A DNA stretch of 7,197 nucleotides from an uncultured Clostridia bacterium (GCA_946059285.1 CAMGMW010000058.1:1-7197), one strand, 5' to 3'. Shown: positions 1 through 6,088, counted from the stretch's first letter. Notes: generated from the sequence alone by a model not told the origin. A program made the numbers and translations.

Positions 1-135
1 TGCCGACATACTCACAGTAAAGGTCACGCCATGAATCCTCCGGCAATTCGTCATAAAATACGGCTCGATCAAATAGTCAAAGCGATCTCGGGCTGATGTA
101 AAGGAACTGGTATTCGCATGGGCGTGTTCACGCTA
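1..135 (-). pseudogene. possible remnant of a frameshifted gene, running off the left edge
   Basis: Two minus-strand frames look protein-like in succession. Roughly 111-59 reads as TSSFTSARDRFDYLIEPYF, and the neighbouring frame from about 58 to 1 reads as FYDELPEDSWRDLYCEYVG. They would join into one continuous acidic, aromatic-rich sequence if the four-base T run (complement of 55-58) had one more T. The first frame is closed upstream by a TAG at 133-135, and no ATG, GTG or TTG start lies between that stop and the protein-like part. This suggests a degraded gene, a sequencing indel, or chance. I do not recognise the family. The piece lies directly behind the 120-168 hairpin. Confidence 0.22.
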
Positions 136-168
136 CCGCTGAAAAGAAGCGATAGTATGAACACGCCC
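120..168. repeat. 49-nt near-perfect hairpin downstream of the importer operon
   Basis: The outer arms GGGCGTGTTCA (120-130) and TGAACACGCCC (158-168) are perfect 11-bp inverted repeats. After a 2x2 internal mismatch the structure continues as CTACCGCT (133-140) with AGCGATAG (148-155), 7 of 8 paired, around a 7-nt loop (141-147). It begins 49 nt after the stop codon of the solute-binding protein gene. Neither strand has a T run after the stem, so it is not a textbook intrinsic terminator. It could act as a Rho-dependent or 3'-end-stabilising stem, or be a remnant of a mobile repeat. The structure is seen directly; its role is unknown. Confidence 0.7.
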
Positions 169-217
169 TGTTTACATTCATATGGCGTTGCGCGAATGCG
201 CACCGGAAAAGACTTCC

Positions 218-1336
218 TTATTTCCCGATGGAGTTGGCGACCAGTACCTGATATTGGTCATCCGTTAGCTGACAGTGATAAAACAGAGAGAAATACTCCG
301 AGACCTCCTCCTGCAAGTCATAGGTGGCTTCCTCCAGATAGAGCAGCTTTGCCAACCAAAGCATGCCGAGATAACGTTGCACAGAGGGAGGGAAGCCCAT
401 CCAGTTATAGGGACCAAAGGGAACTTCATAATAGTGTCCTGTCTGGATGGCGGTCATCTGCTGCCATACGGCATCCTCACCGACCGTGTCATAAATACTG
501 TCCGGTGCGAAAAGAATCACATCCGGATTCCACAGGAGAAGCTGCTCCATGTCAACCTCATTACCGGTTCCCTTCGAGGACGGCGATTCAACCACTGCCT
601 GGTTTTCTGAAAGCAGGTCAATGATTTCTGAGTGATAAGAGTCACGCGCAATGACGTTCAGTCCTGCGTCACCCAGCACATACAGCAGGCGAACTTTTTC
701 GACTTTTTCGGCGATTTCCTGCGCTAATGCGTATTTTTCCTCACAATAAGAAGCCAGAATTTCGGCTTCTTCTTCCATATTCAGCAGCTTGCCCAGCATC
801 CGGTAGGCATCACCGGCAGTCTTTGTGGTGCAGGTGATATGAACGAAGGGGATACCGGTCTGCTCCTGCAAAGCATCCAGATCTTCTACGACGCTGTCCT
901 TTGGCTCACCTAAATCGATTACGACTTCGGCACCGGAGGCAAGCAGCGTTTCAAGATTCAATTCTCCCTTTCCTCCATAGAGCTGACCCAGCAGAGGGAG
1001 ATTATAATACGCCGTGTCCAGATATTCCTCTGCGCTTGCATCCCATTCGCTGGCAATGCCAACCAGTCGATCGGGGCACAATGCAAACAGAACAATCTGC
1101 GCCAGAGGACCGGAAACTGCTACCTTTGTGATATTTGCGGGAAGCTCGACCTCACGCCCAACGGAGTCGGTAAAAACAACATTGGCTGCCGTAGGATCGG
1201 AAGACGGCTCTTCCACGGAAGAATCGCTTCCGGAGGACATCTGAGGTTCGGATGGGTTGTCGGGCGTACTGTCTTTGCAGGCGGTGAAGCTCAGAAGGAG
1301 GGCTAACGCCAGCAACGCGCATAGAATTCTCTTCAT
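218..1336 (-). CDS. FecB/BtuF-type ABC transporter solute-binding lipoprotein
   Basis: This is the extracellular substrate-capture subunit of the FecCD-type importer encoded just upstream; 372 aa. I place the start at 1336 (MKRILCALLA), not at the in-frame ATG 33 nt upstream (1369), because AAAGGGAG sits at the right distance before it and the signal peptide then begins cleanly. Residues 1-19 form a lipoprotein signal peptide ending FTA-C, with the lipidated Cys at 20. A Ser/Pro/Glu-rich linker follows (21-50). The Fe/B12 periplasmic-binding fold (PF01497-like) starts at VVFTDSVGREVELP (53-66). LNLETLLASGAEVVIDLG (127-143) and LLLWNPDVILF (266-276) are typical lobe strands, and the C-terminal lobe holds GPYNWMGFPPSVQRYLG (308-324). 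It is the last gene of the operon, 47 nt after the ATPase gene. Sequence alone would suggest iron-siderophore, haem or cobalamin binding. The riboswitch-like leader instead points to molybdate or tungstate (compare MolA of Haemophilus). The family call is firm; the substrate is inferred. Confidence 0.9.
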   Translation of the reverse strand: MKRILCALLALALLLSFTACKDSTPDNPSEPQMSSGSDSSVEEPSSDPTAANVVFTDSVGREVELPANITKVAVSGPLAQIVLFALCPDRLVGIASEWDASAEEYLDTAYYNLPLLGQLYGGKGELNLETLLASGAEVVIDLGEPKDSVVEDLDALQEQTGIPFVHITCTTKTAGDAYRMLGKLLNMEEEAEILASYCEEKYALAQEIAEKVEKVRLLYVLGDAGLNVIARDSYHSEIIDLLSENQAVVESPSSKGTGNEVDMEQLLLWNPDVILFAPDSIYDTVGEDAVWQQMTAIQTGHYYEVPFGPYNWMGFPPSVQRYLGMLWLAKLLYLEEATYDLQEEVSEYFSLFYHCQLTDDQYQVLVANSIGK

Positions 1337-1355
1337 TTTGTGGCTCCCTTTTGAT

Positions 1356-1383
1356 TTTGATATAGTCAAACTGCATATTGCAG
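1356..1383. repeat. two adjacent small palindromes in the ATPase/binding-protein gap
   Basis: In the 47-nt gap between the two genes, TTTGA-TATAG-TCAAA (1356-1370) and CTGCA-TAT-TGCAG (1371-1383) lie end to end, each with perfect 5-bp arms. They could form weak mRNA stems that set relative expression or protect the binding-protein message. No T-run terminator and no convincing promoter accompany them. Short AT-rich palindromes of this size also arise by chance. Confidence 0.3.
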
Positions 1384-2157
1384 TTAGGACTTCTCCAAGC
1401 GGATCGGGGCGATCAGAATACCGCCGTCTGTTTGTACAAACTGGGCGGGAATGCCGTAAAGCTGTTCCAACAGCGTGGCATTCATGACATTTTCCGGTGC
1501 ACCGTCGGCAACGATGCGACCCTCGTGCATTGCCAGCAAGCGTCCGGCGTAGAGCATTGCGAGTTGAGGATTATGGCATGACAGCACAATGGTATATCCG
1601 CTGTGAGACAGAGCGGAAATTTTTTCCAGCACCCGTACCTGATTGCCGAAATCAAGGGCAGAGGTGGGCTCGTCCATCAGAAAGATCTTCGCCTGCTGGG
1701 CCAGTGCGCGTGCGACCAGCACAAGCTGTTGCTCACCGCCGGAAAGTGTCTGAAAGCTACGTTCAGCAAAATCCGCAATCCCGATTTGTTCCATTGCCTG
1801 CATTGAAATTTCCCGTTCCCGTCTGCCGGGGGAGGCAAAGACCGACAGCCGATGATTTGTCCCCATCAGCACCATGTCCAGCGCAGAATAGGGGAATACC
1901 GCATTATGGAATTGCGGAATATAGGCAATTTTTTTAGCAAGCTCTTTCGCTGTAAGCTCGGAGGCATTGCTCCCGTTCACGAAGATACTTCCGTGATAGC
2001 CGTGCAAAAGACCGAGAATGCAGCGGAAAAGGGTGGTTTTTCCCGCGCCGTTTGCACCGAGGACAAAAATCAGCTCGTTTTCTCCTGCTTCGAACTCTAT
2101 GCCGTTGAGCACATTGCGCTGCCCGTAGGAAAAACGGAGATCATGGACGGAAAGCAT
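1384..2157 (-). CDS. FecE/BtuD-type ABC transporter ATP-binding protein
   Basis: This is the cytoplasmic ATPase that powers the importer; 257 aa, normal for the family. Motifs appear in order: Walker A GANGAGKTT (34-42), Q-loop YIPQ with Gln82, ABC signature LSGGEQQ (138-144), Walker B IFLMDEP (158-164), D-loop SALD (166-169), and the switch His195 in SCHN. All catalytic positions are present, so the protein should be active. Its ATG shares one base with the permease stop (TGATG at 2155-2159), which indicates translational coupling, and AAAGGAGGG precedes it inside the permease gene. The FecE/BtuD subfamily is named partly from its FecCD permease partner. In Haemophilus the equivalent subunit of the molybdate system is MolC. 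Substrate specificity cannot be read from this subunit. Confidence 0.94.
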   Translation of the reverse strand: MLSVHDLRFSYGQRNVLNGIEFEAGENELIFVLGANGAGKTTLFRCILGLLHGYHGSIFVNGSNASELTAKELAKKIAYIPQFHNAVFPYSALDMVLMGTNHRLSVFASPGRREREISMQAMEQIGIADFAERSFQTLSGGEQQLVLVARALAQQAKIFLMDEPTSALDFGNQVRVLEKISALSHSGYTIVLSCHNPQLAMLYAGRLLAMHEGRIVADGAPENVMNATLLEQLYGIPAQFVQTDGGILIAPIRLEKS

Positions 2158-3167
2158 CAGCGCAGTCCCTCCTTTCGCAGCATCAGATACAGGAAGAATG
2201 GAGCACCTACAAAGGCAGTAAGAATCCCAATGGGAATTTCCGTGGCAATCAGATTGCGAGAGATATTGTCAGTCAGCAGGAGAAATGCGGAGCCTGCCAA
2301 CATAGAAGCGGGCATCAAAACTTTAAAGTTGCTGCCAACCAGTTTTCGGCACAGGTGCGGGATCACCAGTCCCACCCAGCCGATCATGCCCGCCACGGAA
2401 ATTGACGCTGCAGTAACCAGAGAAGCGCACAGGACCACGCCGAGCCGCAGATGTCCGGCATGGACGCCCATCGTCCGTGCCTCATCGTCGCCAAGCGTGA
2501 GCAGATTAATCTTCCAGCGCAGCAGGAAGAGCGGGATCAGACCCAGCAGCATCGCGGGAAGGATATGCACAACCTTATCCAAACGCATGCCGCTAAGACT
2601 GCCCATCAGCCAGTAGGTGATGGCGGGAAGCTGATTGGTTGGATCGGCAACCAACTTAATATAAGAGGTTGCCGCATTGAACAGAGAGCTGATGACCATG
2701 CCCGCAAGCACCAGATTCAGGACCCGTTTTCCCTGCGCACGCTGCGCCACCAGATATACCAGTGCAACCGTAAGAAGGGAGACGAAAAAAGAAATCAGTG
2801 TAATGCCCGCGGTGCTGAATCCAAGCAAAATTGCCAGCGCGGCGCCGAAAGCGGCACCGGAGGAGGCACCCAAAATGTCAGGAGATGCCATGGGGTTTTG
2901 AAATACGCCCTGATATGCGGCTCCGGCAGAGGATAGGCAGCAGCCAACGAGGCAAGCCATCAAAATGCGAGGCAGGCGGATATTGATCACTGCGGTAGTC
3001 ATAGCAGGATCCCAGTTTTCCTCTATCGGAAAAATACGGGACAGAAGGATACGACAGGTCGTTAGAATATCAACACCGTAGCGCCCGATATAAAACGATC
3101 CTAAAAACAGTGCCAAAAGAATGCCGCCCAATAAGAGCAGAACTGCCCGGCTTTTTTTCGGATTCAA
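2157..3167 (-). CDS. FecCD-family ABC transporter permease
   Basis: This is the membrane subunit of a type II ABC importer; 336 aa, rich in hydrophobic helices, with about ten expected by homology to BtuC. The signature GAAYQGVFQNPMASPDILGA (82-101) is typical of FecCD permeases. The loop LGDDEARTMGV (about 225-235) matches the region that contacts the ATPase, and GMIGWVGLVIPHLCRKLVG follows at about 260-280. The start is a TTG at 3165-3167, supported by AAGGAGGGA ending 6 nt upstream; no better in-frame ATG is seen. It is the first gene of a permease-ATPase-binding protein operon. It lies directly behind the leader with the promoter, the riboswitch-like RNA and the terminator, so the whole importer should be under that control. 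Known substrates of the family are ferric siderophores, haem and cobalamin, plus molybdate/tungstate for MolB. The leader favours the last of these, by inference. Confidence 0.93.
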   Translation of the reverse strand: MNPKKSRAVLLLLGGILLALFLGSFYIGRYGVDILTTCRILLSRIFPIEENWDPAMTTAVINIRLPRILMACLVGCCLSSAGAAYQGVFQNPMASPDILGASSGAAFGAALAILLGFSTAGITLISFFVSLLTVALVYLVAQRAQGKRVLNLVLAGMVISSLFNAATSYIKLVADPTNQLPAITYWLMGSLSGMRLDKVVHILPAMLLGLIPLFLLRWKINLLTLGDDEARTMGVHAGHLRLGVVLCASLVTAASISVAGMIGWVGLVIPHLCRKLVGSNFKVLMPASMLAGSAFLLLTDNISRNLIATEIPIGILTAFVGAPFFLYLMLRKEGLR

Positions 3168-3170
3168 ATG

Positions 3171-3177
3171 TTTCCCT
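3171..3177 (-). promoter_or_regulatory. ribosome binding site that decides the TTG start of the permease
   Basis: On the minus strand AAGGAGGGAAACAT runs directly into TTG. The Shine-Dalgarno core is strong and about 7 nt from TTG, which fixes the unusual start codon. It lies only about 20 nt after the terminator T run, so it stays outside the terminator stem. This fits control by transcription termination and not by hiding the binding site. Confidence 0.75.
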
Positions 3178-3196
3178 CCTTCCGGAACTGTGTTTT

Positions 3197-3233
3197 AATA
3201 AAAAGCGTGTGCTGCGAGAAAGACAGCACACGC
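3197..3233 (-). terminator. intrinsic terminator in the leader, upstream of the permease gene
   Basis: A perfect 10-bp stem GCGTGTGCTG (3233-3224) / CAGCACACGC (3214-3205) encloses a 9-nt loop and is followed at once by TTTTTATT (3204-3197). The direction is minus, the same as the importer genes. It sits between a promoter (about 3393-3421) and the first gene (3167). A terminator in this position is the hallmark of a transcription-attenuating leader. It may also stop read-through from argDF and the dtxR-like gene, since no other terminator separates them from the importer. Confidence 0.88.
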
Positions 3234-3280
3234 AATGGACGGAAACAACCCGCCCCAAAGCAGCTTCCTTCTCAAACACG
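3206..3280 (-). promoter_or_regulatory. candidate antiterminator pairing between aptamer core and terminator
   Basis: CGTGT (3280-3276) is complementary to ACACG (3210-3206). GAGAAGGA (3273-3266) is complementary to TCTTTCTC (3223-3216) with one G-U pair. Together they make a 13-bp helix with a 2x5 internal loop. It would break both the CTTCC/GGAAG stem of the aptamer and the 3' arm of the terminator, so the two folds exclude each other. This predicts that ligand-bound aptamer leads to termination and free aptamer to read-through, the expected logic for an uptake system. Complementarity is seen; the switching mechanism is inferred. Confidence 0.55.
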
Positions 3281-3356
3281 GAAGGCATTGCCGTTTCCGG
3301 CAACACCCTTTACGCCGAAGCGCAGGTCTGTTATCCATGGGAGAACCGTTAGGAAC
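3256..3356 (-). ncRNA. Moco (molybdenum cofactor) riboswitch-like aptamer
   Basis: Reading the minus strand from 3356 down, the leader first shows CCTAAC (3353-3348) facing CATGG (3339-3335), resembling an 11-nt GAAA-tetraloop receptor. Then comes a hairpin CGC-TTCG-GCG (3322-3313), flanked by CCT (3326-3324) that can pair with AGG (3309-3307). Next is TTGCCG-GAAA-CGGCAA (3303-3288), a perfect 6-bp stem with a GNRA loop. Last is the core GCCTTCCGTGTTTGAGAAGG, in which CTTCC (3284-3280) pairs with GGAAG (3268-3264). From memory, this order and the CCTxCCGTGTTTG core match the Moco RNA motif, which controls molybdenum cofactor synthesis and molybdate/tungstate uptake genes. Variants lacking one hairpin have been proposed to sense the tungsten cofactor; the GNRA-capped stem here would favour Moco. 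I could not assign the outer closing stem with confidence. Cobalamin riboswitch hallmarks are absent. Confidence 0.7.
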
Positions 3357-3377
3357 ACAGACTCGGAAACACGGTAT

Positions 3378-3389
3378 TGTATTGATACA
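3378..3389. promoter_or_regulatory. palindrome at the predicted transcription start of the importer operon
   Basis: TGTATTGATACA is a perfect 5-bp inverted repeat with a 2-bp centre. It lies 3 bp downstream of the TATACT box, so it overlaps the predicted start site, a normal place for a repressor to bind. The DtxR-like gene ends only about 35 bp away and is an obvious candidate. However, the sequence does not resemble the classical DtxR or MntR boxes as I recall them. Confidence 0.3.
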
Positions 3390-3392
3390 CAC

Positions 3393-3421
3393 AGTATATC
3401 GTTATTCTTCTAAAAAATCAA
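3393..3421 (-). promoter_or_regulatory. sigma-70/SigA-type promoter of the importer operon leader
   Basis: On the minus strand TTGATT (3421-3416) and TATACT (3398-3393) are separated by exactly 17 nt. The predicted start is near 3386, giving a leader of about 220 nt before the permease TTG. The -35 box begins 4 nt after the stop codon of the dtxR-like gene, so the importer has its own promoter even though all genes run the same way. Confidence 0.72.
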
Positions 3422-3424
3422 CGG

Positions 3425-3808
3425 CTATTCGTTCGACGACCGCGAATGATTGGCAGCGTACGACTTGATCGCGTCAAAGCTTTCTGCACTGATCACGTGC
3501 TCAATACGGCAAGCGTCCTCCGCAGCAACGGCAGGATCCACGCCGAGGGCGGTCAGCCAGTTTGTTAGCAGGGTGTGGCGTTCCAGAATGCGCTCAGCAA
3601 TCTCGAAACCCGCCGGGAGCAGGGTGATAAAGCCGTTGCCGTCTACCTGAATGTAGCCGTTTTCCCGCAGATTGCGCATTGCAATGCTGACGCTCGGCTT
3701 CGAAAACTCCAGTTCGTTTGCGATATCAATGGAACGGACCGCGCCGGTTCGCCGATAGAGGATCAGAATTGTCTCCAAGTAGTTTTCTGCAGATTCCTGT
3801 ATTTTCAT
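3425..3808 (-). CDS. short DtxR/MntR-family metal-dependent transcriptional repressor
   Basis: 127 aa, comparable to MntR (about 140 aa) and lacking the C-terminal SH3-like domain of DtxR/IdeR. Residues 5-70 form the winged helix (IANELEFSKPSVSIAMRNL recognition region, 29-47), and 71-120 the metal-binding dimerisation region. Aligned by eye, the metal site is Asn9 and Glu12 in ENYLE, His78 in ERHTLL, then Cys100, Glu103 and His104 in EDACRIEH. The Cys-x-x-Glu-His pattern matches site 2 of DtxR, whereas MntR has Glu at the Cys position. Residues of the second DtxR site (Glu83 and His98 equivalents) are not visible. Metal identity, iron or manganese, is therefore uncertain. The ATG at 3808 has AGAAGGA about 9 nt upstream. 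It lies 33 nt after argF and may share its transcript. The importer promoter starts at its stop codon, making that operon a plausible target. Confidence 0.87.
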   Translation of the reverse strand: MKIQESAENYLETILILYRRTGAVRSIDIANELEFSKPSVSIAMRNLRENGYIQVDGNGFITLLPAGFEIAERILERHTLLTNWLTALGVDPAVAAEDACRIEHVISAESFDAIKSYAANHSRSSNE

Positions 3809-3841
3809 GACGGACCATCCTTCTGTCTGCCCACAAGATGC

Positions 3842-4825
3842 TTATAGTGTGGCGGCCAGGACTGCCTTGATGGTGTGCATGCGGTTTTCTGCTTCATCAA
3901 AAACAATGGACTGCTTGCTTTCAAATACGTCATCGGTGACTTCCAGCGCTTCGAGTTGGAATTTTTCGCCGATCTGCTTGCCGATACCGGTTTTAAGATC
4001 ATGAAATGCAGGCAGGCAGTGCATGAAAACAGCATGATCCCCGGCGTTTGCCATGAGTTTGGCATTGACCTGATAGGGGAGCATCTTTTTAAGACGGGCT
4101 TCCCATGCCTCCATCGGCTCACCCATGGAAACCCAGACGTCGGTGTAGATCACATCGGCGCCTTCCGTAGCTTTCATTGGGTCTGTCTCAAAGGAAAGGG
4201 TAGCGCCGGTTTCTGCGGCGACAGCTTCGCAGCGGGCGACTAACGCGGGATCGGGGAAGAAGCCTTCCGGTCCGCAGGCGACAAAATGCAGACCGAGCTT
4301 TGCGCAGCCGATCATCAGCGAATTTGCCATATTAGAGCGGCAATCGCCCATAAATACCAGCTTTTTCCCCTTGAGTGTACCGAAATGTTCCCGGATGGTC
4401 AGCATATCGGCAAGAATCTGCGTCGGATGGTATTCGTTGGTCAAGCCGTTCCAGACCGGGACACCGGCATATTTTGCCAATTCCTCCACGATGCTCTGAC
4501 CGAAGCCACGGTACTCGATGCCGTCATATAACCGCCCCAGCACGCGGGCCGTATCGGCGATGGATTCTTTTTTGCCGATCTGTGAACCGGTGGGGTCGAG
4601 ATAGGTCACATGCATACCCAGATCGTAGGCAGCGACCTCAAAAGAGCAGCGGGTGCGGGTTGAGGTTTTTTCAAAAATCAGCGCAATGGTTTTGCCTCGG
4701 TAGTCATCGTGAGGAATGCCGGATTTTTTCTTTGCCTTTAACTCTGCCGCCAAATCGATCAGTCCGGTGATTTCCTCCGGGGTGAAGTCCAGCAGCGTCA
4801 AGAAATTTCTGCCCTTCAGATTCAT
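3842..4825 (-). CDS. argF: ornithine carbamoyltransferase
   Basis: Cytoplasmic enzyme that transfers the carbamoyl group of carbamoyl phosphate to ornithine, giving citrulline in arginine synthesis; 327 aa, the usual length. I chose the ATG at 4825 ([11 protein letters not shown]), not the in-frame ATG at 4852, because AAGGAGGA ends 6-7 nt before it. Motifs: the carbamoyl-phosphate loop STRTR (55-59), HPTQ (133-136), the ornithine-binding DVWVSMG (229-235) and HCLP (269-272) with the conserved Cys270. The SMG and HCLP motifs separate it from aspartate carbamoyltransferase. Its binding site overlaps the stop of argD, with an 11-nt gap between genes, so the two form one transcription unit. The pairing with argD argues for the biosynthetic role over the catabolic arginine deiminase pathway. 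No ARG box was recognised. Confidence 0.96.
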   Translation of the reverse strand: MNLKGRNFLTLLDFTPEEITGLIDLAAELKAKKKSGIPHDDYRGKTIALIFEKTSTRTRCSFEVAAYDLGMHVTYLDPTGSQIGKKESIADTARVLGRLYDGIEYRGFGQSIVEELAKYAGVPVWNGLTNEYHPTQILADMLTIREHFGTLKGKKLVFMGDCRSNMANSLMIGCAKLGLHFVACGPEGFFPDPALVARCEAVAAETGATLSFETDPMKATEGADVIYTDVWVSMGEPMEAWEARLKKMLPYQVNAKLMANAGDHAVFMHCLPAFHDLKTGIGKQIGEKFQLEALEVTDDVFESKQSIVFDEAENRMHTIKAVLAATL

Positions 4826-4836
4826 GTTGTTCCTCC

Positions 4837-6000
4837 TTATTCGGCCGCGCACTGCTGTAATACAGTCACTGCGGTTTTTAACAGCTCCATGGGGATATTC
4901 AGCGCAGGCAAAAGACGGACCTTTTGCTTTGCGGTGGTGACCAGTACACCGAGGGAAAGCGCTTTTTCCGCAAATTCCCGCGAAGGAAGTGCGGTTTCCA
5001 GACCCAGCATCAGACCCATGCCGGTGACGCTGCGGATCCCGGGGACGCCGGAGAGGGCGTCGAATATGTAAGCGGAGCGTTCACGCACACCCGCAAGCAG
5101 CGCGTCATCAATCCGGCTGAGGATATTGACGCCGCCGGCACAGCACACCGGGTTCCCGCCGAATGTGGAACCGTGACTGCCGGGCTGCAAAACGTCTGCA
5201 ACGCGGCGAGAGAACATCGTTGCACCGATGGGAAGCCCGCCGCCCAGCCCCTTTGCGGTGGTGACAATGTCCGGCATAAGACCATATTCCATGTAACCGT
5301 AAAGCCGACCGCTGCGCCCATTGCCGAGCTGCACCTCGTCAGCAATCAAAAGCAACACGTATTTCTTTGCCAGCAGAGCGAGCGCATCGGCAAACTCTTT
5401 CCCAATGGGCATGATCCCGCCTTCACCCTGCACAGCTTCAAACATAATTGCGGCGCAGGGATGGGTTTGAATCAGTTTTTCCAGAGCGTCCGCATCACCT
5501 GCCGGCGCGTACAGAAAGCCGCCGGGAAGCGGTTGATAATCCTGATGAAATACATCCTGTCCGGTTGCCGCCAGTGTCGCCAGAGTGCGCCCGTGAAAGC
5601 TGTTTTTCAGCGTGATGATATTGCAGTATTCCGCACCCTTGTGCGTCGCGCCCCATTTTCTTGCCGTCTTGATGGCACACTCGTTGGCTTCCGCGCCGGA
5701 ATTGGAGAAAAAGACGCGTTCCATACCCGTACGCTCGCAGAGCATTTGCGCCAGCGCCACGGTGGGCTCTGAATAGTAAAGATTAGATGTGTGCTGAAAT
5801 CTCTCAAGCTGCCGAACGACCGCTTCACGCCAGGGCTTGTCATTCAAACCGAAAATATTGACGGCAATGCCGCTGCCAAGGTCAATGTATTCCTTGCCGT
5901 CACCGCCGTAAACGACCGAACCGTTGCCGCCGGTGACCTCCAACGGGAAGCGTTGGTAGGTATGGGCAATATAGCGGCTGTCAAGCTCTTGAATAGACAT
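4837..6000 (-). CDS. argD: acetylornithine aminotransferase (class III, PLP-dependent)
   Basis: Cytoplasmic enzyme converting N-acetylglutamate semialdehyde to N-acetylornithine with glutamate as amino donor, one step before ornithine is released for ArgF. I chose the ATG at 6000 ([19 protein letters not shown]), giving 387 aa, because GGAGG lies 8 nt before it; the frame stays open to an ATG at 6045 with no better site. Seen motifs: SNSGAEANE (99-107) for cofactor phosphate binding, FHGRT (135-139), the PLP-ring Asp221 in DEVQ (221-224), the Schiff-base Lys250 in TTAKGLGGG, and GSTFGGNP (277-284). The stretch after DEVQ is LGNGRSG where most family members have TGxGRTG, a mild change. Ornithine and succinylornithine aminotransferases are close relatives; adjacency to argF favours ArgD. 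The other arginine genes (argC, argJ, argB) are not in this window. Confidence 0.94.
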   Translation of the reverse strand: MSIQELDSRYIAHTYQRFPLEVTGGNGSVVYGGDGKEYIDLGSGIAVNIFGLNDKPWREAVVRQLERFQHTSNLYYSEPTVALAQMLCERTGMERVFFSNSGAEANECAIKTARKWGATHKGAEYCNIITLKNSFHGRTLATLAATGQDVFHQDYQPLPGGFLYAPAGDADALEKLIQTHPCAAIMFEAVQGEGGIMPIGKEFADALALLAKKYVLLLIADEVQLGNGRSGRLYGYMEYGLMPDIVTTAKGLGGGLPIGATMFSRRVADVLQPGSHGSTFGGNPVCCAGGVNILSRIDDALLAGVRERSAYIFDALSGVPGIRSVTGMGLMLGLETALPSREFAEKALSLGVLVTTAKQKVRLLPALNIPMELLKTAVTVLQQCAAE

Positions 6001-6022
6001 GGTTTCCGCCTCCGGTATGTAT

Positions 6023-6043
6023 GCTCCCCGCAGCCGGGAGAGC
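6023..6043 (-). other. GC-rich hairpin in the argD 5' leader
   Basis: GCTCTCC and GGGGAGC form a 7-bp stem (one G-U pair) around a 7-nt loop, just upstream of the argD Shine-Dalgarno sequence. There is no T run, so it is not an intrinsic terminator. It could influence translation of argD or simply stabilise the message. Confidence 0.35.
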
Positions 6044-6059
6044 ATTGGTATTTTGCACT

Positions 6060-6088
6060 ATTATACATCGAAAGCCGTCTAAATGCAA
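6060..6088 (-). promoter_or_regulatory. promoter for the argDF operon
   Basis: A perfect TATAAT (6065-6060) lies 17 nt from a weak TTGCAT (6088-6083) on the minus strand, with a TG directly before the -10 box. The -35 box is inside the end of the DUF4363 gene and the predicted start is near 6053, giving a leader of about 53 nt. This separates argDF from the two membrane-protein genes upstream. I saw no ArgR/AhrC-type palindrome nearby. Confidence 0.6.

Noticed and set aside
120..168. Intrinsic terminator of the importer operon
   Set aside because: The stem is strong, but no T run follows it on either strand.
120..168. Integron attC site
   Set aside because: The arms lack the RYYYAAC...GTRRRY orientation of attC core sites, and no integrase or cassette gene is nearby.
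118..624. 168-codon plus-strand open frame over the hairpin and the binding-protein gene
   Set aside because: It starts inside the hairpin and is antisense to a well-supported gene; its composition (Pro, Arg, His, Ser) is typical of a shadow frame.
1852..2616. 254-codon plus-strand open frame opposite the ATPase and permease genes
   Set aside because: It lies antisense across two clear family members and their junction, has no recognisable domain, and reads as the low-complexity product of an antisense frame.
3168..3424. Cobalamin riboswitch, the usual expectation upstream of a FecCD-type importer
   Set aside because: I do not see the B12-box GCCACTG-like segment or the other conserved cobalamin-RNA elements; the hairpin order and core fit the Moco motif better.
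4826..4852. Longer ArgF N-terminus starting at the ATG at 4852
   Set aside because: It would overlap the argD stop and add nine non-conserved residues; the ATG at 4825 has an excellent ribosome binding site.
4924..5772. 282-codon plus-strand open frame opposite argD
   Set aside because: The minus strand encodes a full-length ArgD with all catalytic motifs here; the plus frame shows no family features.
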